NCBI RefSeq assembly: GCF_964656455.1
Contig: NC_135712.1
Coordinates: 65,353,239 to 65,417,238 of the forward strand
Source of the DNA: Halichoerus grypus
Lineage: Eukaryota; Chordata; Mammalia; Carnivora; Phocidae
Length of the DNA stretch: 64,000 nt
Direction of reading: 5' to 3'
Part shown: positions 36,961 to 49,356 of the stretch, in pieces
Numbering within the stretch: the stretch's first letter is position 1
Layout: each line of letters opens with the position of its first letter
Notes under the pieces: model-generated
What the model was told of the DNA's origin: nothing
The model's database searches: none
The model's input: only the letters and a program-made list of their open reading frames with translations
Made by a program: the position numbers and the translations under genes

Positions 36961-38250
36961 ATCCAAGATAATTTTCACAAATAACTACATGAATTTACAT
37001 ATTAGCTGTGAAAGTTTTATTTTATTACATTAATATTTCTAAATAATCTCTCACAGAGAAAACTCTCAGAGTTTGATATGAGGGTAGCCTTTTAATTCCT
37101 TCACTAGATGCTGTTTTTCCTTTTTTCATATTGGTACCCAGCTTTTTAGGTTTCCTTTCTCTTTTTTGTTTTGGAGAACCTCGATCACAGCCGCTGAGTT
37201 GACCAACCAGCTAGTGTTTTATCTTCCACATTTTGTTTTCTATCTTTTAAAATTCTTCTTGAATTAGTTGTATTTGTGTGTTTTTTTTTTAGTAAACCCT
37301 TAAAGTTGTTTTTTAAGAAAGGGGTAAGGTATAATGAAATTAAAAGAATTGGATGGTTATCCATTAAATCTATTCAAATGCCAGCTCTTCAGTAATACTC
37401 TGACACTCTCTAATAACAAGCTGGTTTTATATGCTTACTCTTTTGTACAATAAGTATATTTCTTTTATGGTACTTATTTTGCTTTTGTGTTGTAGCTGTT
37501 ATTTTTCTATTTGTCTTCTCTAGTAGGTAGAAATTCAGTAAGATAGGAAGAAGGGTTAGGGCTGGAGACTCTCTCTCTGCCCATACCATTCATAGCAAAG
37601 CAGTCTGAGAGAACTTTAAATTGACTGAGGTTCATCAAGTTAACACATAGAAGAAGCCTGAAGTGGCATTTCCCTTGAGCCACCTACAAAAGTGAGAATA
37701 AGCAAATAAGAAGATGACAAGTGTTTTCTTTCTGTCTCTACTGAACCCTGGCAAAAAAAAAAAAAAAAAAAAGTCTTTACCTAGTAATAAAGACCAGAGT
37801 GAGAGAAAACATAAGCCCAGGGTTTCATGTTATCTGTTTCATTTAATTAAATCTTACTTATCTTGAGATACAGCTCATATCCTACATCCTTTATGATATG
37901 TCTAATGATTACTCTAGCCATCAATTATCTGTAACTCTAATAATACTTCTTATTTAGAAAACAAATAATAGTTTTAAACACATATCTTAGGTTAGTATAT
38001 CGTATATATATATATAAACTAAATGTTAGAAGTTCCAAAAAATAACAATTATTAATTAATATTCATTTATTTCAGTCTTCCCTATTTTGCAGTTTTGAAA
38101 GTTCCTTTAAGTAAAGGGTAATGTTGTATATATCTGTTCAGCTTTTATGTCTACTAGGGCTTCTCTCATTGTGATTAACACATTATTGAAAGGCTATATA
38201 AACTTTATGATTTAGAAAGAATACAAGGTGTGGAAATATGTGATGACATT
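36960..38250. other. Intron with simple repeats
   Basis: A20-type run at about 37752-37771 and a (TA)n run near 38002-38016. Otherwise unassigned. Confidence 0.55.
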
Positions 38251-38251
38251 A

Positions 38252-38345
38252 ATTATTCATTCAACAGATATTGAGTATCTACTTCATGCAAGGCACTGTG
38301 CTACCACTGGGAATAAAACAATATATGAAAATGGAATAATTACTT
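38252..38345 (-). repeat. L2 fragment, antisense
   Basis: cattcaacagatattgagta, then gcaaggcactgtgctaccac: the reverse complement of the L2 terminus. Confidence 0.65.
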
Positions 38346-38446
38346 TTAAATTTTATGTAATTCAAATCTTCAGAGTAAACTTATAAAAAAGTTTTGAATC
38401 TTCTTGCTTAAACCCTAAATTGCCAAGTTAATTTAAAAATATATGT

Positions 38447-38665
38447 TAGGGGCAATATGGTAAAATGATTGAGAATATGGGTTTTGTAGTTAGATAGACA
38501 TTGGCTTTGAATTGTGTGACCTGAGCACATATATCAGTTTCTGTAGGCCTATTTCACCATGTGCAAATTGGAAAAAATAATACCTGCTTTATAAAATTAA
38601 TAGAGTTAATATCGGTACTTTGCCAAGGGGTCTGGCACATAGTAAGCCCTCAGCTGGTAGCTCTT
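38447..38665 (+). repeat. MIR SINE, sense
   Basis: ggcaatatggtaaaatgatt, gtgacctgagcacatatatc and tggcacatagtaagccctca in MIR order, close to full length. Confidence 0.8.
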
Positions 38666-39076
38666 AGTGTAAATTGTTATTTAAATTGGCGACTTTAAGT
38701 GGAAGTAAGCCTCTACCTTTCCAGAAATTATCTTCTGATAACCTTGCTTTTACTTCTATATAAATAATTTTTCAAAGGATCATATAGGATACAGGGAGGA
38801 CATAGAATTTACAACAAAAAGCTCTAGGCTATAATGATATTATGAAATGTACTTAACTTTTCTTTATCTCAGGAGATGAGTTTTTATAGTCTTCTATAAG
38901 CCTATAGAGGATTGAAGCCAAAGATAGTATCATCTGGGTCAGAACAATTATGTATGTTTCTTAAGTATTGTTGCTATAATAATTTTATCTCAGAATATTT
39001 TTCCTTTGGAATATAGAATGCTATAACATATCAACTTTTTTCACCCTCTACTTGTTTTTAATTGCTATTTCATTAG

Positions 39077-39200
39077 GCTATCCATTCAATTGACTGGCAT
39101 CATGATGGCAAACAATTCATGTGCAGCCATTCAGATGGTAGCTTGACCTTATGGAACCTGAAAAGCCCAAGTCGTCCCTTCCAGACCACAATTCCACATG
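39077..39200 (+). CDS. STXBP5L: STXBP5L internal exon 4 of 6 (WD40 repeat)
   Basis: A 124-nt exon after a ctatttcattag acceptor, ending CATG before gtaagg (phase 1, the G starting a Gly codon). It encodes 41 residues starting AIHSIDWHHDGKQFMCSHSD and continuing GSLTLWNLKSPSRPF, a nearly complete WD repeat: WHHDGKQF turn, CSHSDG loop and LTLWN closing strand. The motif TLWNLKSPSRPFQTTIPHG distinguishes it from the STXBP5 paralogue as I recall that sequence. I recall Glu where this window has Asp in WHHDGK, a conservative change that was not checked. Reading continues open past the donor to a stop at 39308, so the donor, not the open frame, sets the exon end. Confidence 0.94.
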
Positions 39201-40380
39201 GTAAGGTGTATGCTTTCAAAAGAAATAAACTGAAAGTACAGTGCCTTGACTTGACGTACAACAGGTGGTATCAGTGTGTTTGGAAGAAAGTGATAGGATG
39301 TAGCTTCTGATTCTAAATACCTCTTTGTATCTCCTTCAGATCCCCACATTTTACCCCAAACTTTCTGTACTTCCCCTCTCCCTGTTTATCCACTTTCCTA
39401 CTTTGTGATACTTATATATAGACCTTTCCAACCAAAAATTGGATAATGTATGATTGATGTATCTGAAGGAGTCTTCAGGGTTAAGGAGGTAGTGAGAATG
39501 ACATTATATAGATCTGACTTTCAGACCTAATTCCTATACTGTTTTGGCATTTTCTAGATTCTCTCATTTATTTCCATTTCTACTATTTGATTCCACCAAA
39601 TATGAGAACTATGGTTTTTACTGTGTATTGTATTTCTTATCTTCCTTATCAAAAGGAAGTATTTAAGGTTTATGTTCTACCTGTCTACCTAACTGAAAAA
39701 AATAAAAAGTTCAAATGAATGAATATCTTTTATTCAGATGATCATATTATTTCTGAGAATATTAGTGGTAATCTGAGTTCCATATTTTCCTCTTACCATT
39801 GGTTTTTTGTAAGAATAGAGAGGTCAAAACCTAGCAGTTAATCAAACACATTCTATTTTATAATTTCTGAGCACTTATTGTAGTATCACATTTATAAAAT
39901 TTAGTATTATGTTTTTTATAATTGGTGACGCATAAATCACAAGATGAAATTATTCCAACTTGTGTTGGTCTGCCCTTTTTTGTACCATGCCCTTTTTTGT
40001 TGCATGCTCCACCTTCAAATGTTTAAATTATTACAACATTTAACCTAGCAGCTTTAGAGATTACTTTGCTTTTACACACTTAGTGTAAAGATGCTTCATG
40101 TAAAGATTGCCATTATGGAAACCTTGGATAGGTATTTGCTATACATCCCACTCAGATAGAATTATTTGTTTCTATGATGAGTTTAGTTCCTCTGTCCACC
40201 CCCTACCCCCATTCCTTATGCCTTTTATTTGTATGTGTATTATATGATTTATTCATAAATTTTCTACTTCCATTCTTCTCAACAGTCAACTTCTATACAA
40301 GTTCTTTTTGGCTTGATTGGATATTTGATACTTTCATATGTTTCACCATATCCATATTTATCAGTTTGGGTTGTTTTCTA
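39201..40380. other. Intron, no recognised feature
   Basis: AT-rich sequence without a repeat or gene I recognise. Confidence 0.5.
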
Positions 40381-40383
40381 TAC

Positions 40384-40893
40384 ACTTGACCCTTGAACAA
40401 TGTGGGGGATGGGGCACTGATCCTCATGCAGTTGAAAATTCACATATAACTTTTGACTCCTCCAGAGTCAACAGCCTACTGTTCACTAGAAGCCTTACTG
40501 ATAAACATAGTCAATTAACACATATTTTGTATGTTATGTGTCATATACTGTATTCTTACAATTAAGTAAGCTAGAAAAAAGAAAATATTATTAAGAAAAT
40601 AATAGGAAGAAAAAATACATTTACAGTACTATATTTATTTTAAAAAATCTATTCATTTGAATTAGTATTTTTGTATTCTTTGGCTAAATACCTAGTAATG
40701 TAACAGCTGGATTGTAGGGTAGTTCTATTTTTAACTTTTCGAGGAAACTCCATATTGCTTTCCAGAGTAGCTTGTACACCTGAAACTAATATTACACTGT
40801 ATGTTAACTAACTAGAATTTGAATAAAAACTTAAAAAACTATGTATAGGTGGACCCATACAGTTCAAACCCATGCTGTTCAAGGGTCAACTGT
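40384..40893 (+). repeat. Tigger-like DNA transposon, split by an L1
   Basis: Inverted ends ttgacccttgaacaatgtgg (40386 on) and ctgttcaagggtcaact (40875-40891). The internal blocks ttgactcctccagagtcaac and acagtactatatttatttta fit the common TcMar-Tigger-derived family with this terminus. The subfamily is not fixed. An L1 fragment interrupts it at about 40655-40840. Confidence 0.7.
40655..40840 (+). mobile_element. Short twin-primed L1 fragment
   Basis: About 40655-40772 is antisense L1 (ctatttttaacttttcgagg, agtagcttg junction). About 40773-40835 is the sense L1 3' terminus (tgtacacctgaaactaatat, A-rich tail). Total under 200 bp, with most of the element lost at the junction. Confidence 0.75.
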
Positions 40894-41039
40894 AATTCTG
40901 TTTTCCTGTTGAAAGAGATGAAATTCTGTTCACAGGTTGTTGAAAACATCAGCATCTGTGTCTCATAATATATACAGCAGATTAAATTCCTGCTGCCTCA
41001 TGATGATTTGAAGCAAATATCAGTGATTTTGACATATTC

Positions 41040-43760
41040 TTCAGGTTCATTCTGTTACATTTCATTTCAGCTATTTTTATTTTAGAAAATAAAAATTTCT
41101 CTAAGTAGTACTTTAGCTGTATCCTATAAGTTTTGATATTAATTTTATTAAAAATGTGTAATATTCATTAATATTTAGTTTGAGGTATTTTCTAATTTCT
41201 ATTATAATTTTCCATAGACCTATGAGTTAGACATTTGTTTTCTAATTTCTAAAAAATATGTTTTGTTATAGATTTTTAAATTAACTGTAGTCAGAGAACA
41301 TGGCATGATACTAGTTCTACAAAATTTACTGTGATTTGCTTTAAATTAGACATACACAATTAATTGCCATGAAGTTCCAATTATGCTTGAGAAGAATGTA
41401 CATTTCCTGTTACGCAAAGGTCAAACTTGAAATTGTGTTTTCTTTGTACTATAAATCTTTGCTTAGTTTTTTTTTTAAGATAGCTGCTATTTTTTTATTT
41501 AAATTCAATTAGCCAAGGTATAAGTACATCATTAGTTTTTGATATAATGTTCAATGATTCATTAGTTCAGTCTAACACCCAGTGCTCATCATATCACGTG
41601 CCCTCTTCAATGCCCATCACCCAGTTACCCCTTCCCCCACCCACCTCCCTTTCTGCAACCCTCAGTTTGTTTCCCAGAGTCAAGATTCTCTTATGGTTCG
41701 TCTCCCTCCCTGATTTTTTATTGTTTGATTTTTCAATTTTGAGAGAGATAAGTTAAAATCTCTATTACTCTGGATTTTTCCCTGAAATTTTGTTCATTCC
41801 TGTTTTATATACTTTTTAAATCAAGTAGGTCAAGGTGGTTGATAGCATTAATCAAATCCTTGGATTTTACTGATGTTTGACTAGTGCTATCAATTTCTGA
41901 AAGTGGTATTAAAATTTCCTAACAATTGTAGAATTATCTACTTTTCACTTTATTTGGTCTTTTTGTTTCATGTATTTTTGAGGCTTATTTGTTAGGCATC
42001 CATTAGGTTTTCCATAGAGAGCATATAGTCAGGTCTTTTTTATTCAGTTTTATAACATTTAGTTGGAGTGTTCAGTCTATTAATATTAAATGTAATTACT
42101 GATGGAAATGGATTTAAGTATACCAAGTTACTGTTTGTTTTCTGTTGGTCCAGTCTTTTTTTGTTGTTGTTCCCTTTTTCTCCCCTTTTTGCCTCTGGAT
42201 TATTTGAAAGTTTTTATTAGAATTCCATTTTAATTTACGTTTAGGCATTTTATCTTCAGACCTTTTATTTTGGTCAGTTACTCTAGGGATTATAGTATAC
42301 TTCCCTAACTTTTCAGTCTATTAGAGTTAACATTGTAGCACTTCACAAAAAAATGTAGAAGCTTCATAATCCTATATATTTATTTACTTTTATTTACTTT
42401 TGCAGTAGTTATATGTATTACTTCTAAATACATTGTTATAATTTTTGCTTTAAGTAGTCTTAAGTATTTTTTAATTAGAAGGAATATATTCTTTTGTGTT
42501 TTATAATTTCTCTTAATATAATTTTATATTTATGAATTTTTATGATTTCATTTGTTCCTGAAGATACAGGAATATCACTTATCATTTCACTTAGCTTTCC
42601 TTTAAAAATTCCTCTTTTTTGCTTTTATTCTTGAGGGACATTTTTGCTGGATGTAGATTTCTGAGTTCACAGTTTGTATGTGTGTATGTTGTTTTTAAGT
42701 TGCTACACACTTTAAAAATATTCCACTATTTTCTGGTTTACATAGTTTCTGAGTGAGAAATGTGTGGTGTTTTGACTTTTGGTTCCCCTGTGTATAATGT
42801 GTCATTTTCCCCTGGCTACTTTCAAAATTTTGTAACTTTTATTTCCAACAATTTGACTATGATATGCCTAGTTTGTTTTCTTCAAGTTCATTCTATTTAG
42901 GGTTCTACTGAGCTACAGAGCTTCTTACATTTAGAAATTTGTATCTTTCATAAAATTGGGGAAAATTTCAGCTTTTTATTTTTTCAAATATGTTTTTCTG
43001 CTCCAACCTCTCTCTACCTCTCTTTCTGGGACACCAGTTACCTGACTGGTAGAATTTTTGGTATTGTCTCACATGTTTCTGAGCCTCTCTTTTTTTGTTG
43101 TTGTTAATCATTTTTTTCTCTGAATTTCAAGTTGGATAATTCACATTGATCTATCATCAATTTAACTGCCTTTTTCCTCTGTAATTTTCATTCAGCTATT
43201 GAACCCTTAAGTTATTTTTATTTCAGATATTTATTCCACTTGCTACCTTTTTATATTTTCTATTTTTCTGATGAGATTTCCTCTTTTCGTTATGAGTCCT
43301 TTCCTTCCTTTTCTCTTTCCCTTCCCCTTTCCCTTTCCACATTGAGCTTAGTTATAATTGCTGCTTTAAATCTTTGTTTGATGATACCAAAATCTGCTTC
43401 GCCTTGATGTTGGCCTCTGTTCATAAGAATGGCTCACATTTTTCTGCTTCTTCACATATCTAATAATTGGAAATGTATATTATGGATATTATGTTGTATA
43501 TACTATAGAATATATACTTTTGTTACCCAATTCCTCCCTAGCCATATGTCTTCTAAACTGGGGAACCATATCTAGATTATTTTTCTACAAATCAATATTT
43601 TCTATACTACAAAAGTAGGCTTTGTCTGAAACTCAGATTATTGAACAGTAGTGGGAAAAGAGGGAGGGTGACCACAGACGAGTTTACTTTAGTACCTATT
43701 TCACTTGAGATTAGCACTGTGGTGACATTGCCCTTGTTGTAGCTGGTTTTCACTAGTATT
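41040..43760 (-). repeat. Old L1 (L1M-like), antisense
   Basis: ORF2 N-terminal region in reverse at 41050-42130 (agctgtatcctataagtttt, cattaggttttccatagaga), followed by ORF1/5' region in reverse to about 43760 (gagggacatttttgctggat, tgatatgcctagtttgtttt). Confidence 0.65.
41468..41725 (-). repeat. Younger L1 3' end, antisense, inserted in the old L1
   Basis: T tract, then catcattagtttttgatata, cccagtgctcatcatatcac and cacccacctccctttctgc: the carnivore L1 3'UTR in reverse. Confidence 0.85.
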
Positions 43761-43869
43761 AGAGACATTATTTTTCTTTCACAGTAAATTTTAATGGTTT
43801 CAAATACTTATTCTTCAATTATAATGCCTTCAGCTAAACACACACATACACACACACATGCAATCTACA

Positions 43870-44640
43870 CACATGATCTTAAACCAAATCCCATGTAATA
43901 CTTAATAGTGACATTGTTGTTCAGAAACAGGACAGAGATGTCAACAATTATCACTGTTATTTAACATTTTCCTGAAAATATTATCCAATGTATTTAGACT
44001 TGAAAAGGAAATATGATATTTAAAAGTTTAGAGAGTTCAAAATTATAATTACTTTTTTGGTAATGTAATTGCACAACTAAAAAATAAAAACTAATTAGGA
44101 ATACTATTGAGTATAACATGAGAACTCTATACAAAACAAAATACAATGGGTGGATAAAACCATTTAAAAAAATAGCATCCATAAAAATACCTGGATGTAA
44201 ACCTTAAAATAACAGTGAGGTATTATTTCTGCTAAAGGACATAAAGAAGACTGAATAATGAAAAAATACCCTATGTCTGCATGGGTAGATTCATTATTAT
44301 AAAGATGTTAGCTCCCCCCATATTAATTCAAAATTCACTTTGTTCCCAAGAAAAATAACAGGTTTTAAAAATTAGACAAGCTTATGTGTAGCAAAAATAA
44401 ACATGAAAATAGGAAAAAATATTTGAACAAGGAGTAATGGTCAATTATAGGCAGTTTGGAAGGTTAGATGCCCTAAACAATTCTTGCTGAAATAAATACT
44501 TACTGAAATGAAATAAATTTATTTTTTAATATGTCATTGAGCTAACAACCACAAAAACAAGGTAAACTAAGATCCCAAAAAACATTGTTAAACTAGAAAT
44601 GCTGAGAGATAAATGGTAAAGATAGAATTTGTATTTTTGT
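43870..44640 (+). repeat. Old L1 (L1M-like) ORF2, sense
   Basis: Sense ORF2 blocks ctgctaaaggacataaagaa (44230) and aagatgttagctccccccat (44302). A CA-rich microsatellite lies just before, at about 43836-43860. Confidence 0.65.
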
Positions 44641-44843
44641 AAAAGATAGTGTTTATTGATTTGAAAGAAAGAGAGAGTAAGCGTGAGCAGAGGGTGGAGG
44701 GGGGAGAGGCGGGGCAGAGAGAGAGGGAGAAGCAAACTCCCCACTGAGCATGGAGCCTGACATGAGGGCCTCATCCTAGGACCCTGAGATCATGACCTGA
44801 GCCGTAGTCAGACGCTTAACTGACTGAGCCACACAGGCACCCC
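44640..44843 (-). repeat. Can-SINE, antisense
   Basis: From gtaaaagatagtgtttattg to gactgagccacacaggcacc. Older copy; no clean duplication found. Confidence 0.9.
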
Positions 44844-44884
44844 TTGTCTGCAGTTTTATGCTACACTTCAGAGAACTTAAACTT

Positions 44885-45870
44885 CTATTAAAAAAATACA
44901 AATTTATTGAAATATAATTCTCAGTTCACTAAAGTGTACAATTCAATGGTTTTAGTATATTCAGAGTTATGCAACCATCAACACAATCTAATTTTAGAAT
45001 ATTTTTGTCATCCCCAAAAGAAATGCCATACTCATTAATAGTCATCCCATCCCTACTCCTCCAGCATTATTAGGCAACCACTGGCCTTCTTCTGTCTCTA
45101 TAGATTTGACTGTTCTGGACATTTCATATAAATAAACTCATACTAAATGTGGTCTTTCATGACTGGTTTTTTTCACCTAGCATAATGTTTTCAAGGTTCA
45201 TCCATGTCATAGCAAGTCTAACTATTTCTGGTGAATAATATTCCATCGTGTAGATATACCGCTTTTATCTACTCATCACTTAATGGACATTTGAGTTGTT
45301 CTTATATTTTGATTATTCTGAATTATTCTGCTGTGAATGTTTATGTACAACTTTTGTGCCAGCATATATTTTCATTTCTCTTTGGTATATATCCAAGAAT
45401 GGAATTACCGGATCATATGACAACTCATATTTAACATTTTAAGGAACTGCCAAATTGTATTCCAGAGTCCTCAGGCTTTTACATACTCACAAGCAATATT
45501 AGGTTTCCAACTTCTCCACATCTTTATCAACATTTGTTAATATCTATCTTTTATTATAGCCATCCTAGTAGATATGCAGTAATAGCTCCTTGTAGTTTTG
45601 ATTGGCATTTCCCTAATGAATAAAGATATTGAATATCTGTTCATGTGCTTATTTTCATTTCTAATATTCTTTGGAGAAAGTTGATTGAGTTCCTTTGCCC
45701 ATTTACAAATTGGGTTTTTTTTTTAATTTAATTTAATTTTATTGTTATGTTAGTCACCATACAGTACGAAAACAATGAATCATGGAACACTACATCAAAA
45801 ACTAATGGTGTACTGTATGGTGACAAACTGGGTTTTTTAAAATTATTATTATGGAGTTGTAGCAGTTCAT
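44885..45870 (-). repeat. L1 (L1MA-like) 3' end, antisense
   Basis: Reverse 3'UTR (taaagtgtacaattcaatgg, tatgcaaccatcaacacaat) then reverse ORF2 end (aataatattccatcgtgtag, ttttgattggcatttcccta). A 102-bp insertion sits at 45721-45822. Confidence 0.8.
45721..45822 (-). mobile_element. Minimal twin-primed L1 insertion (102 bp)
   Basis: A T-rich tract and the antisense L1 terminus (tgttagtcaccatacagtac) are followed by the same terminal region in the opposite orientation (gaatcatggaacactacatc, aaaaactaatggtgtactg). Flanked by a 16-bp duplication acaaa(t/c)tgggtttttt at 45705-45720 and 45823-45838. The arms form a hairpin. Confidence 0.9.
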
Positions 45871-45871
45871 T

Positions 45872-45944
45872 ATATAGTCAACCCTTGAACAACACAGGAT
45901 TTGGGATGCTTACCCTCTGTGTAGTAGAAAATTCACATTTAACT
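45872..45944 (+). repeat. Tigger-like DNA transposon fragment
   Basis: tcaacccttgaacaacacag to gaaaattcacatttaac, the same left end as the element at 40384. It is cut off by the L1 that follows; no right part was found beyond it. Confidence 0.65.
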
Positions 45945-48900
45945 TTTTTTTAATTGAAGTATAATTAACATACAATATTATATTAGTTTCAGGTGTACAG
46001 CATAGAGATTCAACAACCCTATATGTTATGCTGTGCTTACCACAGTAAGTGAAGTTATCATCCATCACCGTACAAAGTTATTACAATATTATTGACTATA
46101 TTCCCTTTGTTATACTTTTCATCTTCATATTTATTTTATAACTAGAAGTTTGTACCTCTTAATCTTTTTTTATCTATTTCACCTATCCCCCACCCAACTC
46201 CCCTATGCTCCCCATCAGTTCTCTGTATTTCAATCTGGGTTTGAAATACCATATGAAGTCATATGGTATTTGCCTTTCTCTGTCTGACATTTCACTCAGT
46301 ATAATACTGTCTAGGTCTATCCACATTGTCACAAATGGCAAGATATGATTTTTTTTGTGGTTGAGCAATATTCCATTGTGTGTGTGTGTGTGTATGTGTG
46401 TACACACAAAATCTTCTTTATCCATTCATCTATGGATGAACACTTCCATTTTTTTTTTGGCTACTGTAAATAATGCTGCAATAAACATGGGGTGCATATA
46501 TCTTTTTGAATTAGTGTTTTTGTTTTCTTTGGGCAAATACTGAGTAGTGGGACTACTGGATTATATGATATTTCTATTTTTAATTCTTTGAGACATCTCC
46601 ATGCTGTTTTCCATGGTGGCTGCACCAGTTTACATTCCCACCAACAGTGCACTAGGGTCTCTTTCCCTCCACATCCTTGTTATTTCTTGTCTTTTTTATT
46701 CTAACCATTTTGACAGGTGTAAGGTAACATCTTATTGTGGTTTTGATATGCATTTCTCTGAAAAGTGATGTTGGCTATCTGTATGTCTTCTTTGGAAAAC
46801 GGACTATTCAAGTCCTCTGCCCATATTTCAATCAGATTGGGGTTTTTTTTGGTGTCAAGTTGTATAAATTCTTTATATATTTTGGATATTAACCCTTATC
46901 AGATATATCATTTACAAATATCTTCTCCCATTCAGTAAGTTGCCTTGTCATTTTGTTGGTGGTTTCCTTCAATGTACAGAAGCCTTTTATTTTGGTGTGG
47001 TCCCAATAATTTATTTTTGCTTTTGTTTCTCTTACCTAAGGAGATGTACCTAGAAAAATGTTGGTAAAGCCAATGTCAAAGAGACTACTGCCTATATTTT
47101 CTTCTAGGAGTTTTATGGTTTGGGGTCTCATATTTAGGACTTTAATCCATTTTGAGTTTATTTTGTTTATGGTATAAGAAAATGGTACAGTTTTATTCTT
47201 TTGCATGCTGCTGTTAAGTTTTCCTAACATCATTTTTGGAGACTGTCTTTTCCCCATTGGATATTCTTGCCTCCTTTGCCATAGATTAACCGACTATATA
47301 AGCATGGGTTTATTTCTGGGCATTCAATTCTGTTCGATTGGACTGTGTGTCTCTTTTTGTGCCAGTACCAGACTGTTTTGATTACTACAGCTTTGTAGTA
47401 AATCTTGAAATCTGGAATTGTGATACTTCCAGCTTTGTTCTTTCTCAAGATTGCTTTGGCAAGTCAGGGTCTTTTGTGGTTTGATACAAATTTTAGGATT
47501 ATTTGTTCTAGTTTTGTGAAAAATGCTGTTGGCATTTTGATAGGGATCATTGAATTTGTCAATTGCTTTGGGTAGTATGGACATTTTAATGATATTCTTT
47601 CAATCCATGAGCAGGGGATACCTTTACATTTGTTTTCATCTTTAATTTCTTTCATCATGTTTTATAGTTTTCAGAGTACAGGCCTTTCACCTCCTTGGTT
47701 ACATTTATCCCTAGGTATTTCATACTTTTCAGTCCAATTGTAAGTGGAATTGTATTTATTTATTTATTTTTCTGCTACTTCATTATTTGTGTATAGAAAT
47801 GCAACAAATACTTGTATATTAATTTTGTGCCCTGCAACATTACTAAATTCATTTATTACTTCTAATAATTTTTTGGTGGAGGCTTAGGATTTTCTGTCAT
47901 GGCATCTGCAAATACTGACAGTTTTACTTCTCCCTTCCCAGTTTGGATGCCTTTTATTTCTTCTTATTGTCTGATTGCTGCAGCTAGGACTTCCAGTACT
48001 GTGTTAAAAAGTGGCAAGAGTAGACAGCCTTGTCTTGTTCCTGATCTTAAAAGAAAAGCTTTCAGTTCTTCACCATTGAGTATGATGTTACCTGTGGTTT
48101 TTGTTTTATATTGATTTTATAATGTTTAGGTATGTTCCCTCTAAACTCATTTTATTAAGAGTTTTCATCATGAATGGATGTTGAAATTTATCAAATAATT
48201 TTTGTGCATCTATTGAGATGATCATATCATGTTTATCCTTCATTTTGTTAGTGTGATATATCATATCACATTATTTGCAAATATTGAACCATCCTTGCAT
48301 CCCTGGAATAAATTTCACTTGATTGTGGTGACTGATCCTTTTAATATATTGTTGAATGCAGCTTGTTAATATTTTGTTGAGTTTTGCATCTGTGTCCATC
48401 AGGGATCTTGCCCTATAGTTTTCTTCTTTGTAATGTCTTTGTCTGGTTTTATTATCAAGATATGGCTGACTTCATAGAATGTATTTAGAAGTTTCCCTTT
48501 TTCTTCTTTTTTTTGGAATAGTTTGAGAAGAGATATTAACTCTTCTTCAAATGTTTGGTAGAATTCACCTGTGACTCAATCTGGATGTGGACTTTTGTTT
48601 ATTGGAAGTTTTTTTGATTATCTGTTGAATTTCATGACTAGTAATTGATCTGTTTAGATTTTCTATTCCTTCCTGATTCAGTTTTGTAAATTTCTATGTT
48701 TCTAGGAATTTATTCATTTCAAGTTTGTCCACTTTATTGACATATAATTTTTGTGGTAGTTTCTTAGAATCTTCTGTATTCCTTCAATTTCAGCTGTTAT
48801 TTCTCCTCTTTAATTTCTGATTTTATTTATTTGGATCTACCCTTTTTTTGGTTTTGATGAGTCTGACTAAAGGTTTATCAATTTTATTTATCCTTTCAAA

Positions 48901-49172
48901 GAAACAACTTTTAGTTTCATTGATTTTTCTGTTGATTTTTTAGTCTTATTTCATTTATTTCTGCTGTTATCTTTATTATTCTCTTCCTTTTACTAACTTT
49001 GGGCTTTGTTCTTATTTTCTAGTCCTTTTAGGTGTAGGATTAGATTGTTTATTGGAGATTATTTTTGTTTCTTGAGGTAGGCCTGTATTGCTCTAAATTT
49101 CCCACTTAGAACTGTTTTCACTGCATCAAAGATTTGGACCACTGTTTTTTCATTTTTATTCCTCTACATTTT

Positions 49173-49356
49173 TCTTTTTAGAGAGAGCAAGCATGAGTGA
49201 GGAGTAGGGGTAGAGGGAGAGGGAGACTGAGAATTCCCAACAGGCTCCATACCCAGGACAAAGACCAGTGCGAGGGCCAATCTCATAACCCTGAGATCAT
49301 GACCTGAGCCAAAATTGAGTCTGATGCTTAACCAACTGAGCCGTCCTGGTGCCCCC
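49173..49356 (-). repeat. Can-SINE, antisense
   Basis: From tttttagagagagcaagcat to caactgagccgtcctggtgc, within the L1 ORF2. Diverged; no clean duplication found. Confidence 0.88.

Noticed and set aside
39200..39308. Longer form of exon 4 reading through the donor
   Set aside because: A good gtaagg donor at 39201 and phase match to 56089 define the end; read-through would end at a stop after 36 codons.
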